Shown here in pieces: positions 1 to 5,561 of a stretch of 8,057 bases of DNA. The position numbers were made by a program, and so were the translations under genes. Source of the stretch: an uncultured euryarchaeote (GTDB taxonomy: Archaea; Thermoplasmatota; Poseidoniia; Poseidoniales; Poseidoniaceae); NCBI GenBank assembly GCA_937897005.1, contig CALCOQ010000089.1, positions 1 through 8,057 on the forward strand. The letters run 5' to 3'. Below the pieces are notes generated by a model. The model ran no database searches and was not told where the DNA came from. It saw nothing but the letters and a program-made list of their open reading frames with translations. Each line of letters opens with the position of its first letter. The first letter of the stretch is position 1.

Positions 1-1366
1 AATTGGTTTCACACCAGCCATCAGCATGAACTTCGCCTTCACCCATTGGGGTTTCTTTGCAACTACGCCACAACGGGATGTCCTGGAAGGTTCCGGCATC
101 GAATTCTAGAACATGGATTGCTCCCCTTTCCTGCCCGAAGGCAAGGTCAAGGTCTCCATCACCATCGATGTCAGATAGTCTCGCTGTTCCTCGGGTATCT
201 ACCTCAAGAGATGATGCATTGGTCCATGTGGGAGTCGTTGAAAAAACACCTTCATTCTCGTAATACTCCAGATAGCCGCCCCATGTTCCACCTCCATCTA
301 GATGATGACCTTCATTGGTCACCAGCATGTCAACATCTCCATCATTGTTGATATCAGCCAATTCAATTCCAATGGTCGGGAACTTGGAGGCACTGGACCA
401 CCATGGAGTGCTCTCAAGCGAACCGCTGCCATCATTGAGGTAGATATGATTCCTCATCATGGGGTCATTTGTGTTTGGAGTACCTTCATCAAACCAGTTT
501 CGATTTCCGAAGAAAGCATCGAGTAATCCATCGCCGTTGACATCTCCCCACGCAACCGTGGCGGTGAGCATTCCGCTGGCGTTGTTGGCCCAGACCGGTA
601 CAATGTCCAGACCATTTCCATTATTGATGTAGACTCGGTTATGGCCACCGGTATCATCGACCTCGAGAGTATTGAGGTTGACCTCAGGGTAATTTCCCAC
701 TAATAGATCGAGGTCACCATCAGAATCCATGTCTCCCCAATCAAAACTGGAGATGAAGTCTCCAGCGTCGAACTTGATATCAGTCTCGTCTGGAATCAAT
801 CCATTCTCATTGATGTAGATACTCAACTTGCTTCCAGAGCCAATGCTCATGTCATGGTCGCCATCGCCATCGATATCAGCCCAGGCTGAACCGAAAGGGA
901 AGGAGTGGTCGCTGAACTTGATGATTGGGTCGCTTGACATCGAGAATCCAACCTCGTCGATGCAAGGTAATTGGTCATCATCAGGACAGGGGATCCTGTC
1001 GCCGATGGCCTGAGCAGGTCTTGCGAAATCTGTTGGGAATCTATCAAGATTGTTGGTCAATCCATCGCCATCCCAATCATTCGCGGTGATGTCATGGGTA
1101 TTCCTCTGCCAGTATTCGCCCGTACCCATGTGTTTCCCTCCAATCGACAAGTCAACCTCAGAGCCAGAACCGGAAGAGGCTTGAATCTCCTCGTTTTCTT
1201 CAAGGGCCTCCATAGGAGGCCCGGTCGAGTTGATTCCTAACATCGGAACAAGGCTCGCCAACAACATCAGTATCATTACTGAAATCGCACCTAATGCAAT
1301 TTGTCGGTTTTCACTTACATTCAAGTTTCTGGGCTTGTTTTCACGGTTGAGCGCGGCTCGTGCCAT
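1..1366 (-). CDS. Exported FG-GAP/VCBS calcium-repeat protein, N-terminal part (3' end outside window)
   Basis: I translated 455 codons from ATG at 1366; the frame stays open to the window's left edge, so the C-terminus is missing. Residues 1-23 are basic and polar and residues 24-45 form one hydrophobic helix, read as a Sec signal or membrane anchor. Six Asp/Asn-Gly calcium loops follow: a thrombospondin-3-like one at 96-108 (DWDGDGLTNNLD), then FG-GAP/VCBS loops beginning near 163, 211, 274, 337 and 398 (for example DIDGDGDLDL), the last four about 62 residues apart. Such repeats build beta-propellers on secreted or surface proteins (family knowledge). Cys127/Cys135 and Cys436/Cys452 could form disulfides. 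No Shine-Dalgarno precedes the ATG and no convincing TATA box is visible, so leaderless initiation is possible but unproven. It lies 62 bp downstream of the reductase on the same strand and may be separately transcribed. The ligand and role are unknown; adhesion or polymer binding would be a guess. Confidence 0.88.
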   Translation of the reverse strand, partial: MARAALNRENKPRNLNVSENRQIALGAISVMILMLLASLVPMLGINSTGPPMEALEENEEIQASSGSGSEVDLSIGGKHMGTGEYWQRNTHDITANDWDGDGLTNNLDRFPTDFARPAQAIGDRIPCPDDDQLPCIDEVGFSMSSDPIIKFSDHSFPFGSAWADIDGDGDHDMSIGSGSKLSIYINENGLIPDETDIKFDAGDFISSFDWGDMDSDGDLDLLVGNYPEVNLNTLEVDDTGGHNRVYINNGNGLDIVPVWANNASGMLTATVAWGDVNGDGLLDAFFGNRNWFDEGTPNTNDPMMRNHIYLNDGSGSLESTPWWSSASKFPTIGIELADINNDGDVDMLVTNEGHHLDGGGTWGGYLEYYENEGVFSTTPTWTNASSLEVDTRGTARLSDIDGDGDLDLAFGQERGAIHVLEFDAGTFQDIPLWRSCKETPMGEGEVHADGWCETN

Positions 1367-1415
1367 GGTTTGGGATTGCAGACTAGCAAGTCAAAGTTGC
1401 CCTACGCAGAAGACC

Positions 1416-1431
1416 TAACATTTCCATGTTA
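1416..1431. other. Inverted repeat over the stop codon of the reductase gene
   Basis: A perfect 6-bp inverted repeat, TAACAT-TTCC-ATGTTA on the plus strand, has a 4-base loop. The TAA stop of the leftward reductase gene (1429-1431) lies inside one arm. It could be a weak transcript-end hairpin or a protein-binding dyad upstream of the FG-GAP gene, whose start lies 50 bases further on. No T-tract follows, so it is not called a terminator. Confidence 0.4.
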
Positions 1432-2562
1432 AATCACCCAGGTCGGGCGATGGCATTCGACCGCTCGCTGAATACCGCCGATAGGACCGAGGAAACGCAA
1501 CGCCATCTCGGTGGTCCAGTTGCGACTCAGAATGAGATATGCCAGACGCTTTGTCCGAAGGCTGATCTTGAGTGGTTTGCGCATCACATCCATGACCCTT
1601 TGATGATAGGATTGCAATGGTCGGCCCTCTTTGAGATGAGAAATCGTTGATTCTGCGGCATAGTAACCCGACATCATTGCTTGAGCGATTCCTCCTCCAT
1701 TGGAAGCCATCACCAGACCACCTGCATCGCCAACCGCCAGAACATTGTCGTTGACCAGATGTTTGACCGGTCCATCCATCGGAATCCAGCCACCTCCCCA
1801 CGAATGAATCGTCATATCCAATTCGTCGCAGAATCTCTGCAGATGCTCTTTCAGAGTTCCCTTGAGTGCCCCTGCCTTGACACCCAATCCTACATTGGCC
1901 AGATTCTTTCCCTTAGGAATTATCCAGGCATATCCCTTTGGTGCGACTGCTCCAAGAAAAATATCGAATGAATCTGGCATATCACCCGAAGCCTGAGCGA
2001 ATATCGTTGGTACTTGGTCCCCGCCTTGGAATCCGCCTCTCAAACGGGCAACATGTGCCAAAGAACCGCTTGCATCAATGACCACGTCAGCAGTATATCT
2101 TCCATTGTTGGTGACATAGAGGTCTCTGCCATCCTTGCGACCGGTCACGATATTGGTCAGGGCTGTGTCTGTACGAATATCTGCGCCCGCATCGACTGCT
2201 CTATCAGCCAGCATTCCATCGAATTGCAATCGATGAGCAGCAAAAGCATCGAGTTCAAAGCCCCATGATTTACCACTGGGAGCGAAGACCCGCATCCATT
2301 CAAGACTGTGGAGTTTGACGCGTTCGGGAAAGTCAAAATATTCCTCCAACCATGGGTCCTGCTTGACCTTTGGAAAGGTTCCAACCACTTCTCCCCATTC
2401 CGCAACACATTCGCCACACTGCGCTGGATTACCAACTACCTGCCTTTTCTCAAGAACAACGGCATCAATGCCCTCTTCAGCAAGACGCTGCGCTGTAGCG
2501 CTACCTCCCGGACCAGCACCGATGACCAAAGCCTGATGATGTTCAATTTTCTTGGAAACCAT
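1429..2562 (-). CDS. Geranylgeranyl reductase family flavoprotein (archaeal lipid/prenyl saturation)
   Basis: This 377-residue protein is an FAD-dependent reductase of the geranylgeranyl reductase/digeranylgeranylglycerophospholipid reductase family. Such enzymes hydrogenate the double bonds of archaeal ether-lipid side chains or other prenyl chains at the membrane. The sequence shows the N-terminal FAD-binding GxGxxG at 15-20 (GAGPGG) with the ribose-binding acidic residue near Glu38, the family Pro-Cys-Gly-Glu segment at 46-51 with Cys49, the YxWxxPK...NVGxG block at 211-227 (YAWIIPKG, then NVGLG), and the second FAD motif at 272-281 (DNVLAVGDAG). The usual Phe in YxWxFPK is Ile215 here. 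Length is close to the family norm. The start is supported by a purine-rich Shine-Dalgarno (GAGGAGAGGG, 2565-2574) just upstream, and the upstream synthase ends only 15 bp away, which points to one operon. Its exact substrate (lipid, quinone tail or polyprenol) cannot be read from the sequence. Confidence 0.93.
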   Translation of the reverse strand: MVSKKIEHHQALVIGAGPGGSATAQRLAEEGIDAVVLEKRQVVGNPAQCGECVAEWGEVVGTFPKVKQDPWLEEYFDFPERVKLHSLEWMRVFAPSGKSWGFELDAFAAHRLQFDGMLADRAVDAGADIRTDTALTNIVTGRKDGRDLYVTNNGRYTADVVIDASGSLAHVARLRGGFQGGDQVPTIFAQASGDMPDSFDIFLGAVAPKGYAWIIPKGKNLANVGLGVKAGALKGTLKEHLQRFCDELDMTIHSWGGGWIPMDGPVKHLVNDNVLAVGDAGGLVMASNGGGIAQAMMSGYYAAESTISHLKEGRPLQSYHQRVMDVMRKPLKISLRTKRLAYLILSRNWTTEMALRFLGPIGGIQRAVECHRPTWVI

Positions 2563-2564
2563 TG

Positions 2565-2574
2565 CCCTCTCCTC
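2565..2574 (-). promoter_or_regulatory. Shine-Dalgarno of the reductase gene within the operon
   Basis: GAGGAGAGGG on the minus strand ends 2 bases before the ATG at 2562 and lies wholly in the spacer after the synthase stop codon (2578-2580). An internal Shine-Dalgarno with an apparently leaderless first gene is a common archaeal operon pattern and supports the 2562 start. Confidence 0.65.
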
Positions 2575-2577
2575 AAT

Positions 2578-3555
2578 TCAAATCTCTCGTTCCATCAACT
2601 GTTGCGCCAGAGTGATGACGATTCGCTTGGCCTCACTGTCCGCGAACCTGTCCAGTTCCTCAAGACCCCTTTCCATGTGGGTCCTGACCAGAGCCTTGGA
2701 GTATTCGATGCTCCCTGCTTGTTCGAGCAGTTCAATCAATTCTTCCCATGAGCCTTCATTGAATCCGTCTATCACCTCGGCCAACCGCAGTCTGGCATCT
2801 CCGTGCAACATGGTCAGCCCATGGATGAGAGGAAGGGTCATCTTGCCTTCAAGCACATCAGCACCTCTGGGCTTGCCCAATCTTGTATCGCCGAGCAGGT
2901 CGAGCAGATCGTCCACCAATTGGAAGGCGATACCGAGTTGTAGACCGAAGCGACCGAGAGCGGTGGCATCCTCGGCATTGCAACCTGCGATGAGAGCAGC
3001 CGTCTCACAACCCGCGGCGAAGGGGCCTGCAGTCTTGCCCCTGACCACTTCTTCGTAATCCTCAGGAGTGGTTGCAAGGTCTGAGACATGAGATAATTGC
3101 TTCAGTTCTGCGGAGGCGATATCGGCACAGCAATCGGCGATGAGAGCAACCAACTTCTCATCATATCTTCCTCCCAGTCCGAATCCTTGGACAAATAACC
3201 AATCGCCAGCGATTATCGCCTTTGCTAGGCCATGTTTGTCATGTATGGTCTGGATGCCTCGTCGATACTTCGCAGCATCATGGATATCATCATGGATCAA
3301 AGTAGCGGTATGTATCAATTCGAAAGCCAGAGCCATGGGCATCACTTCATTGAAATCGATTCCTCCTGACAACTCATATGCCAATAGGATCAGGGTGGGT
3401 CTGGTTCTTTTTCCACCCGCCAACACCATTGCTGATGCAAGTTCTGCCACTTCACCATTTCGCAAGACTGCAAGTTCGAGAAGAACCTCGAGTTCGGCCT
3501 CGATGCGAGCCTTGCAAGACTGCATCTTATCTTCCACAAACAATGCGTCGGTCAT
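2578..3555 (-). CDS. Polyprenyl (geranylgeranyl-type) diphosphate synthase
   Basis: This 325-residue protein is a trans-prenyltransferase that condenses isopentenyl diphosphate onto allylic diphosphates, supplying chains for archaeal lipids or other prenyl products in the cytosol. Visible family motifs are GGKRTRP at 47-53, the first Asp-rich motif DDIHD at 89-93 followed by Arg98-Arg99, the substrate-binding GKTAGP at 173-178, the second Asp-rich motif DDLLD at 215-219, and GKPRGADVLEGK at 227-238. Both metal-binding motifs are intact, so it should be active. The fifth residue before the first motif is Ala84, where short-chain archaeal enzymes usually carry Phe or Tyr. This resembles longer-chain synthases, although Phe78 could still act as a chain-length floor. 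The ATG at 3555 fits leaderless initiation from a TATA box 27-34 bases upstream. It is the first gene of an operon with the reductase and is divergent from the HemC-like gene. In many archaea the equivalent is called idsA. Confidence 0.94.
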   Translation of the reverse strand: MTDALFVEDKMQSCKARIEAELEVLLELAVLRNGEVAELASAMVLAGGKRTRPTLILLAYELSGGIDFNEVMPMALAFELIHTATLIHDDIHDAAKYRRGIQTIHDKHGLAKAIIAGDWLFVQGFGLGGRYDEKLVALIADCCADIASAELKQLSHVSDLATTPEDYEEVVRGKTAGPFAAGCETAALIAGCNAEDATALGRFGLQLGIAFQLVDDLLDLLGDTRLGKPRGADVLEGKMTLPLIHGLTMLHGDARLRLAEVIDGFNEGSWEELIELLEQAGSIEYSKALVRTHMERGLEELDRFADSEAKRIVITLAQQLMEREI

Positions 3556-3581
3556 CAGCCTCGTATCTGTCTAGGGGGTCG

Positions 3582-3589
3582 GATATATC
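3582..3589. promoter_or_regulatory. Palindromic TATA box in the divergent promoter region
   Basis: GATATATC is a perfect palindrome in an otherwise GC-rich 88-bp intergenic stretch. Read leftward, it lies 27 to 34 bases upstream of the synthase ATG at 3555, the right place for an archaeal TATA box driving a leaderless transcript. Read rightward, it would start transcription near 3612 and give the HemC-like gene a leader of about 30 bases. Whether it serves both directions is inference. Confidence 0.6.
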
Positions 3590-3614
3590 AACGGGTGGCT
3601 GGCGCCATCACTTC

Positions 3615-3630
3615 GCGGGCTTCGGCCTGC
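3615..3630 (+). other. cUUCGg tetraloop hairpin in the leader of the HemC-like gene
   Basis: GCGGGC-TTCG-GCCTGC folds into a six-pair stem with one G-U pair, closed by C-G around a UUCG loop, an exceptionally stable RNA tetraloop. It ends one base before the GAGGT ribosome-binding site at 3632-3636, so in RNA it would sit directly against the initiation region. It may affect translation or mark the transcript's 5' end; no function is demonstrated by sequence alone. Confidence 0.45.
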
Positions 3631-3631
3631 C

Positions 3632-3636
3632 GAGGT
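3632..3636 (+). promoter_or_regulatory. Shine-Dalgarno of the HemC-like gene
   Basis: GAGGT sits 7 bases before the ATG at 3644, within GAGGTTGAT, a near match to the archaeal anti-Shine-Dalgarno complement GGAGGTGAT. It favours the ATG at 3644 over the overlapping out-of-frame ATG at 3639. Confidence 0.6.
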
Positions 3637-3643
3637 TGATGGT

Positions 3644-4705
3644 ATGACGGAAGGGGTTTTTCGCGTAGCACTTCAACCAGAGGATGGTTCGGGTACAGTC
3701 GACCAATATCTACGCCGTAAGACTACTCTGAAGAACAAAGGTAGTGAACTGATTCTAGAAGAACTTGAGGTTCCTGACATGGATGCTGCTATGGCAGCAT
3801 TGGTCAAGGCCGAGGCCGATATCATTCTGATGTCAGGTATAGAATGGGCCGATATAGAAGAGAAGGATGGTCTTAAGATTGCGGCTGTATTACCACGTCG
3901 AGAACCGACGTGGGTGTTGATCAGCGACGATAAACCAGAATACCTGCCCCGTAGGTCCATCATCATCTGTCCACACAGATTGGTCCGTCGACAGATGAGA
4001 CGAGCGCGTAGAGACGCCCATACCATGTCCCTCGAGGATGCAAAAGAGAAGTTCGGCGCCCCAGAGGATGATACTTGGAGCGGGCTTGTACCATGGATGT
4101 CAGAACTACTCGGCAAAGGAGAGATCGATGCATTCATCATCGACCGTGGACGCTGGGAATTGGCAGGTATTCGAAACCGTAGACACACTCTTGGAATGCA
4201 GCGCAACCAACGTGACCGAGCCCATTTCATCCCTCCTACCTTCTCTGGATTCACACTGCTGGTGAGCAGGTCTGGATTTCCAAGTGGACAATTGTCCAAT
4301 CTACATGACTGGGTTTCGGAATCCGCACTGAAAACCGAATACAATCTATGGGATGGAATCTCTCATGAGAATCGAAACCTGATAGCCATCCATGCTGAAC
4401 AGAGAGGAGTCGGCGCAATTCTGAGAGAAGCCGAACAGAATGAAGACCTACAACTTCAGGAATCATTGCTCGATATTGAAGGCCGGGTGATGACTGGAGG
4501 CACCAGAATAGAGATCAGGATGGAAACTCTATCTGCCAATGGATGGAGAACCGTTGGTCTGGAAAGAACCTCCCCTCTTGATTTCGCATATGAAGAAAGC
4601 ATCAGGATGATAGTCGAGTGGAAAGACCTCATGGAGGTGGTCGCTGAACAACATTTTGACCCCGAGAATCCAGAATCAAAGTCTCAATTCTTCAAATGGT
4701 CTTGA
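3644..4705 (+). CDS. Divergent porphobilinogen deaminase (HemC)-like protein, probably not a functional deaminase
   Basis: The 353-residue protein can be followed by eye along hydroxymethylbilane synthase. ADIILMSGIEW (58-68) lies where the family has ADIAVHSMKDVP; DGLKIAAVLPRREPTWVLIS (75-94) matches the GL-I-A-VL-RE-P-DA-VS strand; LPRRSIIICPHRLVRRQ (101-117) matches LPAGS-VGTSSLRRQ; GEIDAFIIDRGRWELAGI (159-176) matches GEYDAIILA-AGL-RLG. Yet key residues differ. The catalytic Asp in KDVP is Glu67 and the preceding Lys is Ile66; the LRGNVGTR segment that binds the cofactor and substrate is replaced by unrelated sequence at about 126-155; and the domain-3 Cys that anchors dipyrromethane is absent, the only Cys being 109. 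Domain 1 is also about 16 residues shorter at the N-terminus. The simplest reading is a HemC-fold protein that has lost or changed chemistry, perhaps a binding protein. An unrelated type-2 periplasmic-binding-like protein is the main alternative. It is divergent from the isoprenoid operon and no heme gene is nearby. Confidence 0.72.
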   Translation: MTEGVFRVALQPEDGSGTVDQYLRRKTTLKNKGSELILEELEVPDMDAAMAALVKAEADIILMSGIEWADIEEKDGLKIAAVLPRREPTWVLISDDKPEYLPRRSIIICPHRLVRRQMRRARRDAHTMSLEDAKEKFGAPEDDTWSGLVPWMSELLGKGEIDAFIIDRGRWELAGIRNRRHTLGMQRNQRDRAHFIPPTFSGFTLLVSRSGFPSGQLSNLHDWVSESALKTEYNLWDGISHENRNLIAIHAEQRGVGAILREAEQNEDLQLQESLLDIEGRVMTGGTRIEIRMETLSANGWRTVGLERTSPLDFAYEESIRMIVEWKDLMEVVAEQHFDPENPESKSQFFKWS

Positions 4706-4716
4706 ATCTTACTCAG

Positions 4717-4736
4717 AATATCGTTCCACAGATATT
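4717..4736. terminator. Weak inverted repeat between convergent genes
   Basis: AATATC and GATATT form a perfect 6-bp inverted repeat around an 8-base loop, inside the 39-bp gap between two convergent genes. A competing stem (TTCCA at 4724-4728 with TGGAA at 4737-4741) overlaps it. The position suits a two-way transcript end, but the stem is AT-rich and no long T-run follows, so this is only a candidate. Confidence 0.3.
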
Positions 4737-4744
4737 TGGAATCA

Positions 4745-5377
4745 TCAATCGTCATCTTTCTCTTCAGGATTCATCAGGTCTTCCAGTTCATCGTTGAATT
4801 CCTTGACCGCCTCAGGGTCGCGGTCACTTCCCGCCAACAGCACCTCATAGCCCCCACCCTTGACCAGTGACTCGAGTGCGGCGAATTCTGCAGGCATACT
4901 GAAATCCACTGAACTGGCGAATCCACCTTCAATGCTGCGCGCCTCATCTTCCCATAAGGAGGCAGTTCGAATGACATTCTGCACGAATTCTTCAACCATA
5001 TCGACTGAGGTCGGAGGCTTGTTCAATGCTTCTTCAGCGCGTCGTCTGAATTGTAGGTAGGTATTTCTGACATCTCCTAATTTCCTGGCAACATCCCTTA
5101 CAGCTTTGGATGCTTTTTCATCAGCCTTGCTCTTACCCAATATTCGCTTCAACCTCTCAAAGTTCTTGCGTGCACTGCTGAGACCTGCATTGATTGCATC
5201 CTTGGCCTTGGCCAAATCCTTGAGAGTCTGTTCAATACTCTCAGATCGTTCTTCGATCGAGGCGCGCAATTGGGTCTCCAAACGTTTGACCTCTTGCGAC
5301 ATGTTCTGGAAAAGTTGCTCCTCCTTGGTGGTGAGATTTCGCAGATTGGCTTTGACATCCTTCACGTTACGACCCAT
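4745..5377 (-). CDS. Coiled-coil protein of unknown function
   Basis: I do not recognise a family for this 210-residue protein. It is soluble, with no signal peptide or membrane segment. Residues about 5-80 are strongly helical, charged and rich in Leu/Ile at heptad spacing, typical of a coiled coil. Residues 83-118 are a second basic helix ending in Arg111-Arg113. A Pro-Pro break at 121-122 precedes another helix (126-150), a hydrophobic patch with Gly-rich turn (160-182) and a very acidic tail ending in Asp208-Asp210. It has no Cys. The ATG at 5377 is fixed because a TGA lies directly before it in frame; a G-run at 5386-5390 may be a degenerate Shine-Dalgarno. It is transcribed away from the SAP-repeat gene across a 184-bp region with several dyads. 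Oligomerisation or a scaffold role is inferred from the coiled coil only. Confidence 0.82.
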   Translation of the reverse strand: MGRNVKDVKANLRNLTTKEEQLFQNMSQEVKRLETQLRASIEERSESIEQTLKDLAKAKDAINAGLSSARKNFERLKRILGKSKADEKASKAVRDVARKLGDVRNTYLQFRRRAEEALNKPPTSVDMVEEFVQNVIRTASLWEDEARSIEGGFASSVDFSMPAEFAALESLVKGGGYEVLLAGSDRDPEAVKEFNDELEDLMNPEEKDDD

Positions 5378-5490
5378 TCAGTATTCCCCCTTGGAGAGTA
5401 CCCTGCTGCACATGGGCTTCAAAGTGTCGCAAACACACTGACATGGTTCTGTTTCAGCCATTCATGGGTTCTTTGAAGGGGTGCGATAAT

Positions 5491-5505
5491 CGGCCCGTAG
5501 GGCCG
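5491..5505. other. GC-rich perfect hairpin CGGCCC-GTA-GGGCCG
   Basis: Six perfectly paired GC bases surround a 3-base loop, 57 bases upstream of the SAP-gene start. It could be a binding site or a hairpin in an upstream transcript. There is no T-tract, and both flanking genes point away from it, so a terminator role is unlikely. Confidence 0.4.
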
Positions 5506-5521
5506 GAGAACAATGGTAACA

Positions 5522-5540
5522 TACTTGAATACATCAAGTA
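5522..5540. promoter_or_regulatory. Operator-like 19-bp palindrome before the SAP-repeat gene
   Basis: TACTTGA-ATACA-TCAAGTA is a perfect inverted repeat with 7-bp arms and a 5-base centre, ending 21 bases before the GTG start at 5562. It covers the place where the TATA box of a short-leader transcript would lie, so a dimeric regulator bound here could block initiation. The arm length and symmetry are read directly; the regulator is unknown. Confidence 0.5.
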
Positions 5541-5552
5541 GGGAATGCAGAT

Positions 5553-5558
5553 GGTGAT
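5553..5558 (+). promoter_or_regulatory. Shine-Dalgarno deciding a GTG start
   Basis: GGTGAT matches the 3' half of the archaeal consensus GGAGGTGAT and ends 3 bases before GTG 5562. An in-frame TGA at 5526-5528, with no ATG, GTG or TTG codon in that frame in between, makes this GTG the first possible start. Confidence 0.65.
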
Positions 5559-5561
5559 AGA

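Larger units (their letters stand above)
5378..5561. promoter_or_regulatory. Divergent intergenic region with several inverted repeats
   Basis: This 184-bp stretch separates the starts of the coiled-coil gene (leftward) and the SAP-repeat gene (rightward), so it should hold both promoters. I see no credible small gene or RNA gene in it. It contains three dyads: AGTGT/ACACT with a 7-base loop (5423-5439), CGGCCC-GTA-GGGCCG (5491-5505) and TACTTGA-ATACA-TCAAGTA (5522-5540). No textbook TATA box is obvious on either strand. Confidence 0.5.

Noticed and set aside
143..880. Recurring GATGG/CCATC-rich DNA as a possible DNA repeat or CRISPR array
   Set aside because: The recurrence comes from codons for Asp-Gly calcium loops at protein-repeat spacing; units are not identical and there are no spacers.
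1391..1400. CAACTTTGA on the minus strand as a TATA box for the FG-GAP gene
   Set aside because: The spacing to the ATG is about right, but the sequence is a poor TATA match, so no promoter is called.
1415..1801. Overlapping minus-strand frame of 128 codons near the reductase C-terminus
   Set aside because: It is the reductase gene read out of frame, Trp/Ser/Gln-rich; the true frame contains the conserved FAD motif and runs to the stop at 1429.
2308..2751. Plus-strand frame of 147 codons across the reductase/synthase junction
   Set aside because: It runs antisense to two well-supported genes and crosses their Shine-Dalgarno and spacer; no motif is seen.
3673..4344. Open frame of 223 codons antisense to the HemC-like gene
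   Set aside because: Its translation is Ser/Arg-rich with no recognisable motif, while the plus-strand frame shows family-level similarity to HemC and has a Shine-Dalgarno. It is a shadow frame.
3644..4705. Annotation as a working hemC
   Set aside because: The active-site Asp, its neighbouring Lys, the cofactor-binding loop and the dipyrromethane Cys are not found where expected, so a functional call would overstate the evidence.
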